From positions 23,960,001 through 24,024,000 of the forward strand of contig OY776120.1 in the NCBI GenBank assembly GCA_963675135.1: a DNA stretch of 64,000 nucleotides. Reading direction: 5' to 3'. Below, piece by piece: positions 19,121 through 31,325 of the stretch. A program made the position numbers and the translations under genes. Each line of letters begins with the position of its first letter. Position 1 is the first letter of the stretch. Below the pieces are notes generated by a model that made no database searches, was not told where the DNA came from, and was given only the letters and a program-made list of their open reading frames with translations. This DNA comes from Galeopsis tetrahit (lineage: Eukaryota; Streptophyta; Magnoliopsida; Lamiales; Lamiaceae).

Positions 19121-21664
19121 TTATTGGGGTCCTGGGGGATTAGTCGAGTTCAATGGAATCCAAATGTACATTGGAGTCCTGAACAAGTTTGATCTTCTAA
19201 GCTTTCGACCATATTTGTTGCAAAATAAGACCCTATTGTCCTTGTCTGACCTATCAGCAGTTCTTGGGTCTACTCGTCTGAGGTAGCATTTTGACTTGAC
19301 CTCTACTTGAGTAGGCACAGGTCTGTGATAGTCAGAGTAGGGCTTGTATGCATTTGGGCCATACGGTTTATAGACATGTTTAGGTCTTTCTACTCCTTCG
19401 ATATCATACGATTCAGGCGGAGGATATAAGACGGGTTGAATACGATATTTTAAAGTCACTTTCCTAGGCCTAGACGAGTAGAGCTGAGACTGCCTTATGA
19501 AAGGAGGTCTAGGCTATTTCCATCTAGTTTGTACTTGTTTAAAACTTGTCTCCTCCGAATACCAGTCCTCATATCTGACCTGATTAGGTCGTCCACGATT
19601 TCTAGTCCTTTGTTGACTTGTCTTAAACGGAACAACCTTATTGTTAACTTTCTTTTTACCTCCCTTGGTAATTGGAATGTTAACTCGGGTCTATTTGGGT
19701 ACATTGCCTTCGGATGGAGTTCCAATATCGTATATCATTGGTCCTTTTCCTTTATCATTAGTCAAAGAGCTTGAGATGAAAATAGTAGGGTTCTTAGGAA
19801 CTTGAGTAGACGAGCTGGGTGTCTCAGCACCTATGCCTGTCTTGTCAGCAAGAGCCCTATACCTATCTGACAGTTCAAGGTTAACCTTAGAAGAGTTAAC
19901 CAGGTCAGTAAGTTTAAGGTCTAGAGTGACAACCTCAGTTTCTAAGAACTTATTACGTTCTTCAAGCTTTTTGCACTTGCTTTTTAAAACATTGAATTCA
20001 TGTTTCTCAGTAGCATGTGTCTTAAGTAGGTCTTGATACAACTTGTCTGTTAATGCACACTTGTCTTTGAGTTGTCTCAACTCTTCTTGCAAGCGTTCAT
20101 TTAGGACTGTTATATTAGGATCTACTTTAGACTGAGCTTCCTTAAGATCAATGATTTCTTGTTTTAAAATGATGTTTTCATCGCTGACTTCAATGAATGC
20201 CTGGTTGGCAAGTAGGAGGTCGTCTTCAACTGCACTAGTAGAGTGCTGAAGGCTACTCCTTACTTTGCTACTGGCAGTATCACTTTCATCAGAATCTGAT
20301 TCATCACAAGATTGAAAAGAAGTAGCAGATGATACCTCTTGGTCGATTTTAGCCATGCAGCATAGACCATCATCTACTATGAAAGCTTCATCGTGATCTG
20401 GATCAGACGGGTAGCTAGATGAGGATGATGGCAACTCGTCTGAGTTAGAATCAGAGTCATCATTGGCCATCATTGCCTTCTTGCCACGGTTGTATCTTCT
20501 TTCACTTCGTGCTTTGCGTTCTTCTCGATCATCAGTGCTCAGGTCTGGACATTCATATATGTAGTGACCTGGTTTCTCACGGTTATAGCACAAGAGATCA
20601 TTAGTAGCCTTTTTAATAGGAGAGTTATTCCTTCGTTTGTCACGTCTATTAGAACGAGTAATATTCCTACCATCAGACTCTCTATCTTGTCTATTACCTT
20701 TCGAGACTTCGTCTCTCCTTTCGGACGAGTTTCGGTCTCGTCTGGTCTCAGACGAGTTCTTAGAAGCAGACCCTCTATGATCTCTATAGAACTTCTTATA
20801 TCTTCCGAAACGTTTATTCAGCCTATCAAACTTTCTAACCATGAGGCTTACCTGATCCTTCAAACTAAGATCAATGTCTAACTCGTCTTTCACAGAAGCA
20901 GACCTAGTCTTAGACTTTGACCTGTCTATCTTAGACGAACTGGCCTTAAAAGCAACGTTCTTAGATACAGCATGTTCTCTGTCACTACTTGCTATAGGTT
21001 CATCTTCGTCTAAATCAAACTCATGGGCCTTTAGAGTTTGAAACATGGTCTCTGCTGTCCATACGTCTATATCTTGTGTATTCTTAACAAGCATTTTTAC
21101 CATTTTCCATCGACTATCAAGGCTTTTGAGAATCCTAAGATTGATTTCACGCGGAGTATAAGATTTACCAAGGACTTCCAAGTCATTCATGACTTTGGTA
21201 AAACGAGTATCCAACTGGTCTATTGTTTCACCAGCTTTGATATGAAATGATTCAAATCTTTGGACTGATGTGGAAAGCTTGCTTTCTTTGATTAAGGATG
21301 TCCCTTCACAAATGATAGCTAAGCGATCCCACATTTCTTTGGCAGTTTTACATTTTAACACTTTTCCCAGATACTCGTTAGGAAGAGTGTGTAAGATGTA
21401 ATTCTTGGCCAAGCTATCCAAATTATTCTGTCTCATTTCTTCTGAGGTTAGTTCTGACCTTGGTTTCTTGACGAGAGTACCCACGGGTTGTTCTTTGTCG
21501 AGGGCAGCAGTATTGGGGATCATGGTTACAATTGGACCTTCAGTGATGACGGAGATCATTAAGTCGTGAGTGGAACTGAAGATGGCTTCCATCCTTAGTT
21601 TCCAATAGTCATAGTCCTGAACCTGGAACTTAGGTAACTTGTTAGCGCTCATTTCGAGTGACAT
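19121..21664 (-). pseudogene. Copia B gag, interrupted
   Basis: The frame opens at ATG (MSLEMSANKLPKF) after the primer site and is open for 657 codons to a TAG at 19691-19693. It then continues with further stops to about 19121. Residues about 10-230 are the UBN2/DUF4219-type Copia gag core (YDYWKLRMEAIF, EMWDRLAIICEG, DLEVLGKSYTPREIN). A zinc knuckle lies near 20548-20595, but its second Cys codon reads Arg (CYNREKPGHYIYEC), so the CCHC finger is broken. An acidic Ser/Asp-rich part and a coiled-coil tail follow. The C-terminal remnant (YKPYGPNAYKPYSDYHR ... NSTNPPGPQ) corresponds to the end of the Copia C gag. The product would normally assemble the virus-like particle. Confidence 0.85.
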
Positions 21665-21818
21665 GATTCAAGGAGATACTTATGACACAGTATAGTATCA
21701 AGAAACAGGTATTTTCAAGTATAGTGATAAAGAACACGTAAGAGCACGTACAATCACGGACCGAGACTTCACCCAAGTCTTGAGTTGGTTATCAAGAAAC
21801 AGCAGTTCGCAAACTACT

Positions 21819-21830
21819 GCTCTGATACCA
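21819..21830 (-). promoter_or_regulatory. Primer-binding site of Copia B
   Basis: The sense strand reads TGGTATCAGAGC two bases inside the 5' LTR. This is the standard plant initiator tRNA-Met primer complement. Confidence 0.9.
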
Positions 21831-21832
21831 CT

Positions 21833-23152
21833 TGTAGGTCCCTAAGTTGAGTTTAATAACGAGTAAGCTAGTGAAAATGTCTAGAGGGGGGTGAATAGAC
21901 TTTTCAAAAATCTTTCGATATATCAAAGTACGATGCGGAAATCAGAATATAACAATGAGCCCAATTCTAGTTTATACTCAACTTATTTCGAGAACTCTGT
22001 TCTATGTATACTCAACTAGTCTTGTTCAGTTATGTATGTTCAACAAATAAACAGTTAATCAATTAAACAACAAACTAAACAGTAAAGTAAATCAAACACG
22101 AGATTTTATAGTGGTTCGACAACTTGTCTACATCCACTCTCACAAACCCAGTTGTGATATTCTTATTAACTCGTCCAATGGAGTAATATGTTCTTGTAGC
22201 TTTAAGTCCCAAGAAATAAGACTTAGATCTTCTCGACAACACTACCAAGTGTCTCTTCGATCTTACTAGCGATTTACAAGTATCTAGCAACTTGAAACAG
22301 TAAACAAAAATAAAACTTCTCTTTGTTCAGTAGTAGCCTTCTTTGATCTTCACTTGTCTTGTGTAGCTTCACTTTCTGAACTTCAATCTCTGAGAGTAAT
22401 TTCTTCTTTGAATCTTCAATAATACTTCAATAGTTTTTTAGTCGTCTCTAATGAATGAATACCTTGCGGTATTTATAAACTTCCAATTCCAAGAACTTTT
22501 AGTTGTGTAACAACCTCTTCTTGAAAACTAACTTGTAACTGATTCTTTTTATCCATTCACGCGTTTAAGCAGTTAATTAGTTATTCCTTAACTAACTCTT
22601 CAATCCTTATCTTCAATACGCGTTTCTGTAACTAACTTCAGTCTTCTTGTCTTGTCTTGTCTTGTTGAGTTGCGCACCTGTCTTGTCCAGTACTAGTAAA
22701 CTTCATCTTCTACTCGTCTTGTGCAGTAGACTTCTTCAGATTACATCATAGAACTAATCTAGTCCTAACATCTAATCCTAACAAGACTATTACATTACAT
22801 TAAGCTCTTGTTATAAAGCTTAGTCATCTTAAGAATCTATATACAGAATACAAACGAAACATGAGCTTTTATACATCTCAACTAGCTCAATATAAAACCT
22901 ATCAAGTATACAAAGTACTTATAAACTGTACTTGTCTTTTTTTATTTATACTTATCTTTTGAAACTAGTACTTGTCTTGTGCACTAGTACTTGTCTTGTG
23001 AACTCTACTGATCTTGTCTCATACAAGACGACTTCATAACTAGACTAGATCAGTCAACACTTAGAAAATATTCAAGTCTTCTTTTTGGCTTATCAAAACT
23101 TATCTTATCTTTTCATCATTTAGAACTTGTCTTTAGGATTCATATCCCAACA
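21833..23152 (-). repeat. 5' LTR of Copia B
   Basis: This 1320-bp LTR pairs with 9945-11263. A TATA-like TTTATAAATACC lies near 22466-22477. About a dozen substitutions and one T-run length change separate the two LTRs, suggesting a fairly recent insertion. Confidence 0.92.
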
Positions 23153-23626
23153 TTTTTTATTACCTCGAGATCTAGAGAGAAGGTATACGAGAATTCTCAC
23201 TGCAGCTTCAAATTAAGATTAATGTTCCCAGATTTATATATAAACTAGTGCAAGACTCGTGAATTTCGCGGGATTGTAATATATATATATTAAGAAGTAT
23301 TATTTAATAATATCTGAAATTGTAAAACTTTGGATTTGAATCATGTTGCGTACAATTTAAAAAAAAAAAGAGGTACAATTTTATTTTACATACACGAATT
23401 CAAATTTAATAATTTGTAGTTATATAGCTATTTTTGCAATATACATGAATTATTAAATTCATGTAAATGAAAATGAGTGCAAGTTGATTGAAATGTTTTG
23501 TTTAAAATTATTGAATTTGTAATATTATAAGTGAGTAACTCAAATTGTAAGTACTTAAAATAATGTACATACAAATTTAGAACATAAAAATTAATGTCAC
23601 GTGGAGAATAAAACAATGAAATTAAA
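23153..23626. other. AT-rich interval between Copia B and the duplicated block
   Basis: No ORF of interest is present. At 23245-23276 the reverse strand reads a G/C stem (CCCGCG...CACGAG) followed by TTGCACTAG, which is like a degenerate Helitron 3' terminus with CTAG at 23245-23248. The rest is simple AT-rich DNA. Confidence 0.45.
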
Positions 23627-25410
23627 TGTTGGTCCTGAAAGGAGTATATAACAAGTGTATGGGGGGGGGAATACACTTGTATGCAAATCTTTTAACTTAT
23701 GATCAAACCAGAGCTCAGCAAGGTTGTCTTGGACAACTCTGCTGAAGATGATAAACTATTCTAAGATAGTCAAACTACTAAGTACTATTGAGTACTTAGT
23801 TGAATAACTATCTAGGGGAGTTATAGGTGCGGAATAGTGGTTGGCCCTTTAAGTTTAGACTCCTTAAGTTTCTGAAATCACTTTGTCAATCCAATACAGT
23901 CCAGTTTAGTTTCAGGGAACTTGTCCAAATCAGTTTTGCACAGTATTTGACTATGTATCTTTTGAAAGATCAGTTTTGTGTGCAGTGTTGAATGAGTGTC
24001 AGTACTTTGTAAGACAAATCAACACAAGAGTTTATAGTGGTTCAGAGACTCAAGCTCCTACATCCACTTTCCCTGATTTAACAGGATAATTCCTTCACTC
24101 TTGGAATTAACTTGTTTTTATAGTGCCAATGTGCACTTGATCAAGAACACCACTCCTTGGTGAACTGATCCCTAGGATGTCTAGAGTCCTAGTACCCTCT
24201 TCTCAACTCAGAACTGAACTGTTCTTCTCTCAACAGTCAGCTCCTACCACTTCTACTACTACAACCTTCTCTCTTTCTCACTTGAAAGGGGTAAGGTTTG
24301 AAGTAAGGTTCCAACTAATGAGATATCCTTTACAATGGAGATCAGTGTATAAGGATTAGGATATCTCTCTAAGCTTTGTATGGATATACAGTAGGTTCAG
24401 CTTAAAGAAGTGTATGAAGACTAAGATAGTCTTTTGAAAGCTAGTAAGTTCTATGAACTTCAGAATACTTGCTCAGTTGGATTGGTAGATTGGTGTTTTC
24501 AAATGGTCTTCACACTTCTGTATTTATAGACAAAATGGAGGATTTGCCCGTTGGAGAGGCAGCCCCAAATTGCTATAAATGTCTTCCTTGAGTTCTTCAA
24601 ATTGGAAGACAGATTCTTGATAGTGACATGTCCTCATTTGGGTAATAAACGGCTTGTAAGACTTTGTCTTCTTTCTGTAGCACTTTTCCCAATGTTTGAC
24701 TTCCTGTTAGGACTTGGACATGGCTTCTGAAGGTTGATCCAATGATAGGACAACATTCCTTATCAACTGGACAACTCTCCTTATCACTATCAGCAGTTTT
24801 GCTTATCAGCAAAGTTGGCTTGCTCTTCTTCAGATGACTTGGCTCTTTCCATTTCCTTCACTTCAATGTGATCTTTGTATTGAGATTCTTTAGGGAATAG
24901 TTGTCTCTTAATTCTTCAGCATGGTTGACCTTCAACATTAGATTCTTCTTGTTGAGACAACTCTTCTGGGACAACTCTCCTGATCAGTATGTTTGGCCTT
25001 TTAGCTTCAGAGCTGTTGATTTTACAGAGTTCACTTCTCTGGACAACTCTCCTTATCAGAGCTTTTGACTAATCTTGTCCTTTTGAGCTTTGCAATCTTG
25101 TTCTTGCATAAAACTAACTCTTCTGGACAACTCTCCTGATCAGAGCATGTGGTTTTCAATGGAGTATGCTTGTCCTTAGTGTTTGTTCCAGATTTTGAGC
25201 CTTGAGGGAACTTGATCTTGATCATCTTCAAAGCATGGGTTCCCCCTCACTATGTGCACCTTGGTCATCTAAGAGCTGCCTAACATATCAGCTTCTCATC
25301 TAGCCTTATACTATGTGTTCTAGCACTTTTAGAACACAATCATATTGACTTAGGCATGTCTCAGGGGGTTTTGGTATTTAATCAAAACATGTATCATTTT
25401 ATTCCCAACA
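23627..25410 (-). mobile_element. Solo LTR of the Copia A/C family (left LTR of the tandem duplication)
   Basis: The 1784-bp LTR runs from TGTTGGTCCTGAAAGG to TTTTATTCCCAACA. It is flanked on both sides by TTAAA (23622-23626 and 25411-25415), a perfect 5-base target duplication, so it stands as a solo LTR rather than the end of a full element. The TATA box lies near 24525-24532 (reverse strand). U5 contains the inverted repeat with a G9 run. The neighbouring flank (25411-28011) recurs after the LTR at 35368-37156. Confidence 0.85.
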
Positions 25411-25574
25411 TTAAAACAATGAAATAGAAATTAAGAGAATTGCATTATTGACTGTACAAAATTAATTTTGTAATCTAACGTCAAATCTGTGGAACTTTTT
25501 TCGTACAGTACAATGAAATCGTCAGAATATTTTTTTTAAATATTAAATAATGAAAACAAAATGAATAAAAAATA

Positions 25575-25866
25575 CTCCCTCCGTCCAATTTCATTATTCC
25601 CACTTTTCTTTTTTTATTGTCCAATTTTATTATGCTCATACCCTTTTTGGAAACAATACTATTCATACTACTTTATCTACACCCTCCTACCATCACTTAT
25701 TTACCCACTTTGCCATTCACTTTATTCATAAACAATCATTTATTTACAAATGGACCCCACAATACCCTATCATACCCTCAACTTATCTACTTTATGAATA
25801 AACTAATCAATATTCATTAAAATCCGTGTCCGGAGAAATGGGCATAATAAAATTGGACGGAGGGAG
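25575..25866. mobile_element. Stowaway MITE (292 bp)
   Basis: The terminal inverted repeats are CTCCCTCCGTCC and GGACGGAGGGAG, flanked by TA on each side (25573-25574 and 25867-25868). This is the Tc1/mariner Stowaway signature. The interior is AT-rich and non-coding. The same copy recurs at 37321-37612 by segmental duplication. Confidence 0.93.
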
Positions 25867-26876
25867 TAATTTTTAAGATTTACATAAACAAACTTCAACC
25901 ATGAATATATGTTAATCAGGTCAAAAGGAAACACTTTAAAAAAATACATAAACATGTATTTAACATGATTGTTTATATCAATCAACTTTTCTCAATTTTG
26001 ACCTGAATAACTTAGTTTGTTGTAGACGTTTTGAAATGAATGGTGTTATCCTCATCTTCAAATTTTCTCTTACCACCTTTGACTATCATAAATAGAAATG
26101 ATGCAATCTGAAGGTACAGTTGCATAATTTGTGCCTTTGATGAAGAAATGTTGCTCACCTTTTCATCAATGACCACATCTCAAAGTAATTTTTTTGTTTA
26201 CTATCCTTTAGTAATTTTTCTGTTTACCATCCTTTGAAAATACAGTCAAACATCGCACAGCTTCTACTTTTAATCTCCATATATCCTTGTTCGTCCGGAG
26301 CAGTTTGATTCTTTACGGAGAAGAAAATGACAAAGAAATAATTGAGCAGAAATAAATTAAAAAAACTTTAAATAAAAATAACTGTCGAAACCCAGAAAAA
26401 AAGAGAGGGATAGAGAACAAAAAAAAATTGAAAAAAAGGTTTAAAAGAAAATAATTGAAAAGAGGGAGAAAAATTTAAGAAAATTTAAAAATATTTTTTT
26501 TAAAAAAAGTAAAAGAATTTTGAAGAAAATTGTAAAGAAAACGGTAAAGAACAGAAAGAGAGAGAGAAAATAATTTAAGAAAACTGTGAGAAAAAAAAAA
26601 AGAGAAAGAGGGAGAGGAGATAACTTAAATAATTATTTAAAAAGTATATAAAAATGTCTCAACAACCTTACAAATTTAATATGATCTTGATACTTTGATT
26701 TTATGATTTAATAAAGTTTTCCATCTCTTATCAACAAAACATTTTATGATCCGAATCTATGTTACAATTTTTTTGTTGTTAAAGATTTCAAAATAGTAGA
26801 ACATATAAATAAGAAAGGTTATGAATGTGAAAGCTACAATTTTAAACTAAACTTAAAAGAAAAAAAAAGATTTTTC
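25867..26876. other. Non-coding AT/purine-rich flank
   Basis: I see no gene. From about 26300 to 26640 the plus strand is a purine-rich GAAAA/AGAGAG tract, related to tracts at 45.6-47.8 kb. Confidence 0.6.
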
Positions 26877-27885
26877 GTAAATGATATAGAGCCACCCCAC
26901 CAATTGTGCCCACCGGCTACATGGCATTACCACGTCAAAAAATTCTTATTTATATTTAATTCAAATTTAATCTAATATCAATATTTATTTTTTTAACAAT
27001 TTTAAAATTATAAAAAAATCTTTTTTTATATTTAATTAAATATTATTAGCCATTAATTTTTCTCAAATCTTTTCATTGCCATTAATTTTTTCTCAGAATC
27101 TCATATCAATATTTTATTTTATTCTATCAAAATTATCAAACCATTAATCTTTTCTGAAATCTTTCTACCACCATTGTTTTTTTCTTTGAATAAGGATACA
27201 TATAATATCTCGTGTATTTAGTTGGAGTAGATGAATTCTAGTAAACTAGAAATGAATGAGTGGTTGAGTAATATGTATGAAATCCGATATCGATGAGTAG
27301 GCTGCTGGTATGTCTACTAGTCAGAGAGTTGAAAGTAATCATTCTTTTTTAAGCGTAGATAGTGTTGTTCGTACTAAAGGATGTGGTAATGTCGAGATTT
27401 AGTTCATTTATTGAATTTTTATATTTCTTTCACTTTTAATGAAGGTTGTGATGAATGAAATTCTCATTTGATAACACGTAAGTGATTTTTTTAATCTACG
27501 GTAGTATGGTACATCAAATCTTTCTAAAATTTTCTATGGTGCATGAAATATCATGTTTTAGCGCGCGTTAAAATGAGTTCTCAGATCTCTTTTTCCCATG
27601 ATAATGCTTAACATTAATTTTTGTTATGGCAATCAAATTAATTTTTATATTGTTTAATTTAATTTTTTTTGGCACAGAAAAGATTTTAAGAAAAAATTAA
27701 TGGTAGATGAAAAGATTTGAAAAATTAATGGAGTTAGTTATCATAAATTGAATAGATGGATAAAAAAAATAAAATATTGATATTAGATTAAGTTTGAATT
27801 AAATATAAGTAAGAATTTATTGACATTGTAATGCCACAGGCGGACATAATTGGTGGGCACAACTAATGGGCTCTATATCATTTCC
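26877..27885. mobile_element. MULE-like TIR element (about 1.0 kb, non-autonomous)
   Basis: The two ends are inverted repeats: GTAAATGATATAGAGCC on the left, and on the right the complement of GGAAATGATATAGAGCC. The similarity continues inward for about 200-250 bases (ATTCAAATTTAATCTAATAT pairs with its complement near 27760-27790). Long inverted repeats around a short interior are typical of MULE-derived MITEs. A paralogous site at 45986-46168 lacks the element. No clean target duplication is visible, so the boundaries are approximate. The interior encodes nothing recognisable. Confidence 0.65.
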
Positions 27886-28011
27886 ATGTATTCTAAATGT
27901 GTATTAAAAAAAATAAACAATCAAATGACTTAAAGATTAAACAAAAAAAAAAATATTGATGTTATCTTGAGAGAATAACAGTTCTGTCAACAAGTTACGA
28001 CAATTGAATTT

Positions 28012-28691
28012 ACTTTGAATTTAGCCTTTTCCTTCATCATCTCAGACATGATGAAGGTCCTCCAATCAAACTTGATGCCTTTGTCACTAGCATCAATCAC
28101 AGCAGCCATAATTCTGATTCTTGGATGGCTGACTTGCTCCAAGCTTCCAGTATTGCTCAAGAGACTCTTAGCAACTACCTCAAAGAGGTTGAGAAATTCT
28201 GGCTTGAGAGTCTTCTTGTTTTGTGTTGAAGAGAGAGGACCTGGTGCTAATAGCCATTCTTGAGCTATTTCATCTTCATGCCCAGTACTATAAACTTCTG
28301 GATTCCTTCCCTCATAAGGCATTCCAAAAGCTCCTTCTATATCCTCTGAAGAGAATTTCACTCTATGAAATCTCTCTTCTTCCTCTCCCTCTGCAATATA
28401 TGACAATCTGGTGGAAACTTCACCATCTTCAGGCTTACCTTTCCACTTGAGAAAGGCAAAGAACTCAGCCATGTAGCTTTCTAGGCAGGAACTTGGTCTT
28501 TCTTCCATGAACTTTTGTAGCCCAGCTCTCCTCAACCATCCTAGGGTTGGTTTAATCTCAGGATCCTCACTCTCAAAGGATACTATGGGCTCAAAATGAA
28601 GATTGTTTTTGTTGCTCAAATAACCAAAATCAAGGTCTAGAGCCTTGTTGGAGAAATCAATGAGCATCTCTGGTCTAACTTTGGGAGCCAT
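28012..28691 (-). pseudogene. Copia C aORF, N-terminal fragment (unit 1)
   Basis: It starts MAPKVRPEMLIDFSN and follows the first 225 or so residues of the Copia A aORF with a handful of substitutions. It then breaks after KAKFK into unrelated flank and stops. The element is thus truncated on its 3' side: the rest of the aORF, the polypurine tract and the 3' LTR are absent. The break coincides with a position where a related locus (46161-46168, CAATTGAA) continues uninterrupted. Confidence 0.88.
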
Positions 28692-29372
28692 TGAAGGTTA
28701 CAGAGAAAAGTTTGGGGAAGGTTGAGAGAGTTTGAAGAAAATTTGAGTTAGGGTTTCGAATACTTGGGGAAGAAGTGTTTGTGGGGGATCTTAAGACTTG
28801 TGAATATTCTAAAAAGAATGTTTGTCAATGAGTTGGTGAGGTCTTGATGCAATTCAAAGGTGAACAAAAATGGAAATCCAAAATGAACGGCTAGGATTGA
28901 TTTCAGAGGAGTTGTCCAGTTTTGATCCAAAGGTCAAAAACCAATGTAACAGTGAAAACTGTTTTGTTAAAAAACGTGGGTGGTTTTTAATGTTTGTTTA
29001 AGGCTGGGGGAGTTTTCGAGGTAGATCATGTCCCAAAAAGTTTAATGCAAACAAGAGTTAAATCTTGGCATTTAATGCATGGAAAGTGACATTTTGGGTG
29101 GGAGACAAATTAAATCCCAGAAAGGTGAAAACTGTATTTCAATGGGACAGATTTCGAAATAGACAATGATCACCTAAAATAGGTGCTTATCAGACCAAGA
29201 TTTGGTTTGATAGTCAAGACAACTTATCTGACCCTACATGGACAAGTGTCCTGAAGAGTTGAGGACAAGTGTCCTGAAGAAGTAAGGTCAGCTTCTCTGA
29301 ATTTCAGTAGACTTGACCAAGTCTGCTGAAGTTTGAACTTAGTTCCCCCTTAATGAATGAACTCCTTTGGAC
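28692..29372 (-). other. Copia C spacer between pol and aORF (unit 1)
   Basis: This non-coding interval is collinear with 556-1233 of Copia A. The sense strand has the internal polypurine-like TTAAGGGGGAAC at 29343-29353 just after pol, and two GACAAGTGTCCTGAAGA words near 29241-29282. Confidence 0.6.
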
Positions 29373-31325
29373 TTATTTGTCCAACTTCCCTGGATCAAGA
29401 AGACCCAACTCTGCTGATAATTCCAGGAACCTTGCCTCTGCAAGTGGCTTAGTTAGTATATCCGCTTTTTGATGATCTGTGTGGATCTTCACTAACTTAA
29501 TATCCTTCTTCTCCACATGATCTCTAATGAAGTGATGCTTGATGTCCACATGTTTGCATCGTGTGTGCAATACAGGATTCTGTGATATGGCAATGGCACT
29601 GTTATTGTCACAGAATATTGGCACTTCAGTAGAGTTGACTTTGTAGTCCTTGAGTTGTTGTCTTAGCCAAAGAATTTGAGCACAACAACTTCCAGCAGCA
29701 ACATATTCAGCTTCAGTGGTGGAGGTAGCCACTGTGTTTTGCTTCTTGGAAAACCAAGATATGAGTTTGTTGCCTAAGAATTGACAAGTTCCTAAAGTGG
29801 ATTTTCTGTCAATTCTGCATCCTCCATAATCAGCATATGAGTAGCCAGTTAACTCAATGTTGTCATCAGCAGGGTACCAAAGGCCTAGATTCTCAGTGCC
29901 TTTGAGATACCTCAAGATCCTCTTTGCAGCCTCAAGATGGCTTTTCTTCGGATTTGCTTGAAACCTTGCACAAACACCTACTGCAAAGGTGATGTCAGGC
30001 CTGCTGGCAGTGAGATAGAGGAGAGATCCAATGATTCCTCTATATTCAGTGGAGTTGGTTGGTACACCACTCTCATCAGGATCCATCTTCCAGTTTGTGT
30101 TCATTGGGATCCTTACTGGCTTGCTTGTTGTACACCCAAACTTCTTGATCATCTCTCTGGTGTACTTAGCTTGATTGATGAAGATTCCTTCTTTTGATTG
30201 CTTGACTTGTAGACCCAAAAAGAAGTTCATCAACCCCATCATGGACATCTCAAACTTGCTTTGCATAAGCTTGGAGAACTTCTTACAAAGCTTCTCATTA
30301 GGAGATCCAAAAATTATGTCATCTACATAAATTTGGACAAACAAGATGTCCTCTCCTTCAGAGATTCTGATGAGAGTTCTGTCCACAGTTCCCTTGGTGA
30401 ATCCACGATCCAATAGGAATTGTGACAGTGTGTCATACCAAGCCCTAGGGGCTTGCTTGAGTCCATATAGAGCTTTCTTCAGTCTGTATACTTGGTTTCC
30501 AACCTCAAAACCTGGTGGTTGCTCTACATAGACTTCTTCTTTCAAGACTCCATTCAGAAAGGCACTCTTGACATCCATTTGATACACTTTGAACCTCTTG
30601 TGGGCTGCATAGGCTAGAAAAAGCCTTATTGCTTCTAGCCTTGCCACAGGTGCAAATATCTCATCATAGTCAATGCCTTCATGCTGGCAGTAACCTTTAG
30701 CCACTAGTCTTGCTTTGTTTCTGACAATCACATCATTTTCATTCTTATTGTTCTTGAACACCCACTTGGTTCCAATAACATCTTGATGTGAAGGTCTATC
30801 AACCAGCTCCCATACTTCATTTCTGGTGAATTGGTTGAGCTCTTCCTGCATTGATGTGATCCAATTGGCATCCTGAAGTGCTTCCTCAATGTCTTTTGGT
30901 TCCTGTTCTGACAAGAAACAACAGAACATAGCACTTTCACCATGAAACCTTCTGGTTTTGACTCCTATACTTGGGTCACCAAGTATCAGATCAGTAGGAT
31001 GGTCGTACAACCAAGTCCTTCTTTTTCTGATCCCTTCAGTAGAGTTGCCCTCTACTGAGGTTGAGTCATTTTGATCATAAAATTCAGGATAGTTTAGTGC
31101 AGGATCTAAATCAGGATCATAATCAGGGGTGTTGTCCTCAATGTCAGGGACATTGGGATTTTCAACATTTTGAGTTCCCCCTTGATTATTTGACCCATTA
31201 ACTACCTCAGCCGGAGCTGCTTCTTCATTGGTAGTTGTTACCTGGATGTGAACTGGGATTGGCTCATTCAGTTCACCATTTCCATCAGTGGGGTTTGTCT
31301 CAGGAAGGTTGCCTTCAGGATTGTT
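29373..31325 (-). pseudogene. Copia C reverse transcriptase and RNase H (unit 1)
   Basis: The frame is open from about 31325 to a TAA at 29373. It contains IGTKWVFKNNKN, YQMDVKSAFLNG, YGLKQAPRAWYD and the catalytic YVDDIIFGSPN, so the reverse transcriptase appears complete. The RNase H motif reads GYSYADYGG: Tyr replaces the first catalytic Asp that Copia A retains. TTEAEYVAA and FCDNNSAI are kept. A frameshift near 31320-31345 separates this frame from the upstream integrase frame. It shares the truncated 3' structure of the element and is almost the same as the copy at 41117. Confidence 0.88.

Larger units (their letters stand above)
9945..23152 (-). mobile_element. Copia B, complete Sirevirus-like LTR retrotransposon (13.2 kb)
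   Basis: Two matching LTRs (9945-11263 and 21833-23152) flank, in sense order on the reverse strand, a primer-binding site, gag, protease-integrase, reverse transcriptase-RNase H, a spacer, a 1149-codon aORF and a polypurine tract. The insertion is bounded by T-runs, giving a target duplication of TTTTT (9940-9944 and 23153-23157). By eye the LTRs differ at about a dozen positions in 1.32 kb. gag and pol carry stops and frameshifts, so the copy is not autonomous, while the aORF is uninterrupted. The pol order (integrase before reverse transcriptase) identifies Ty1/Copia. Confidence 0.95.
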
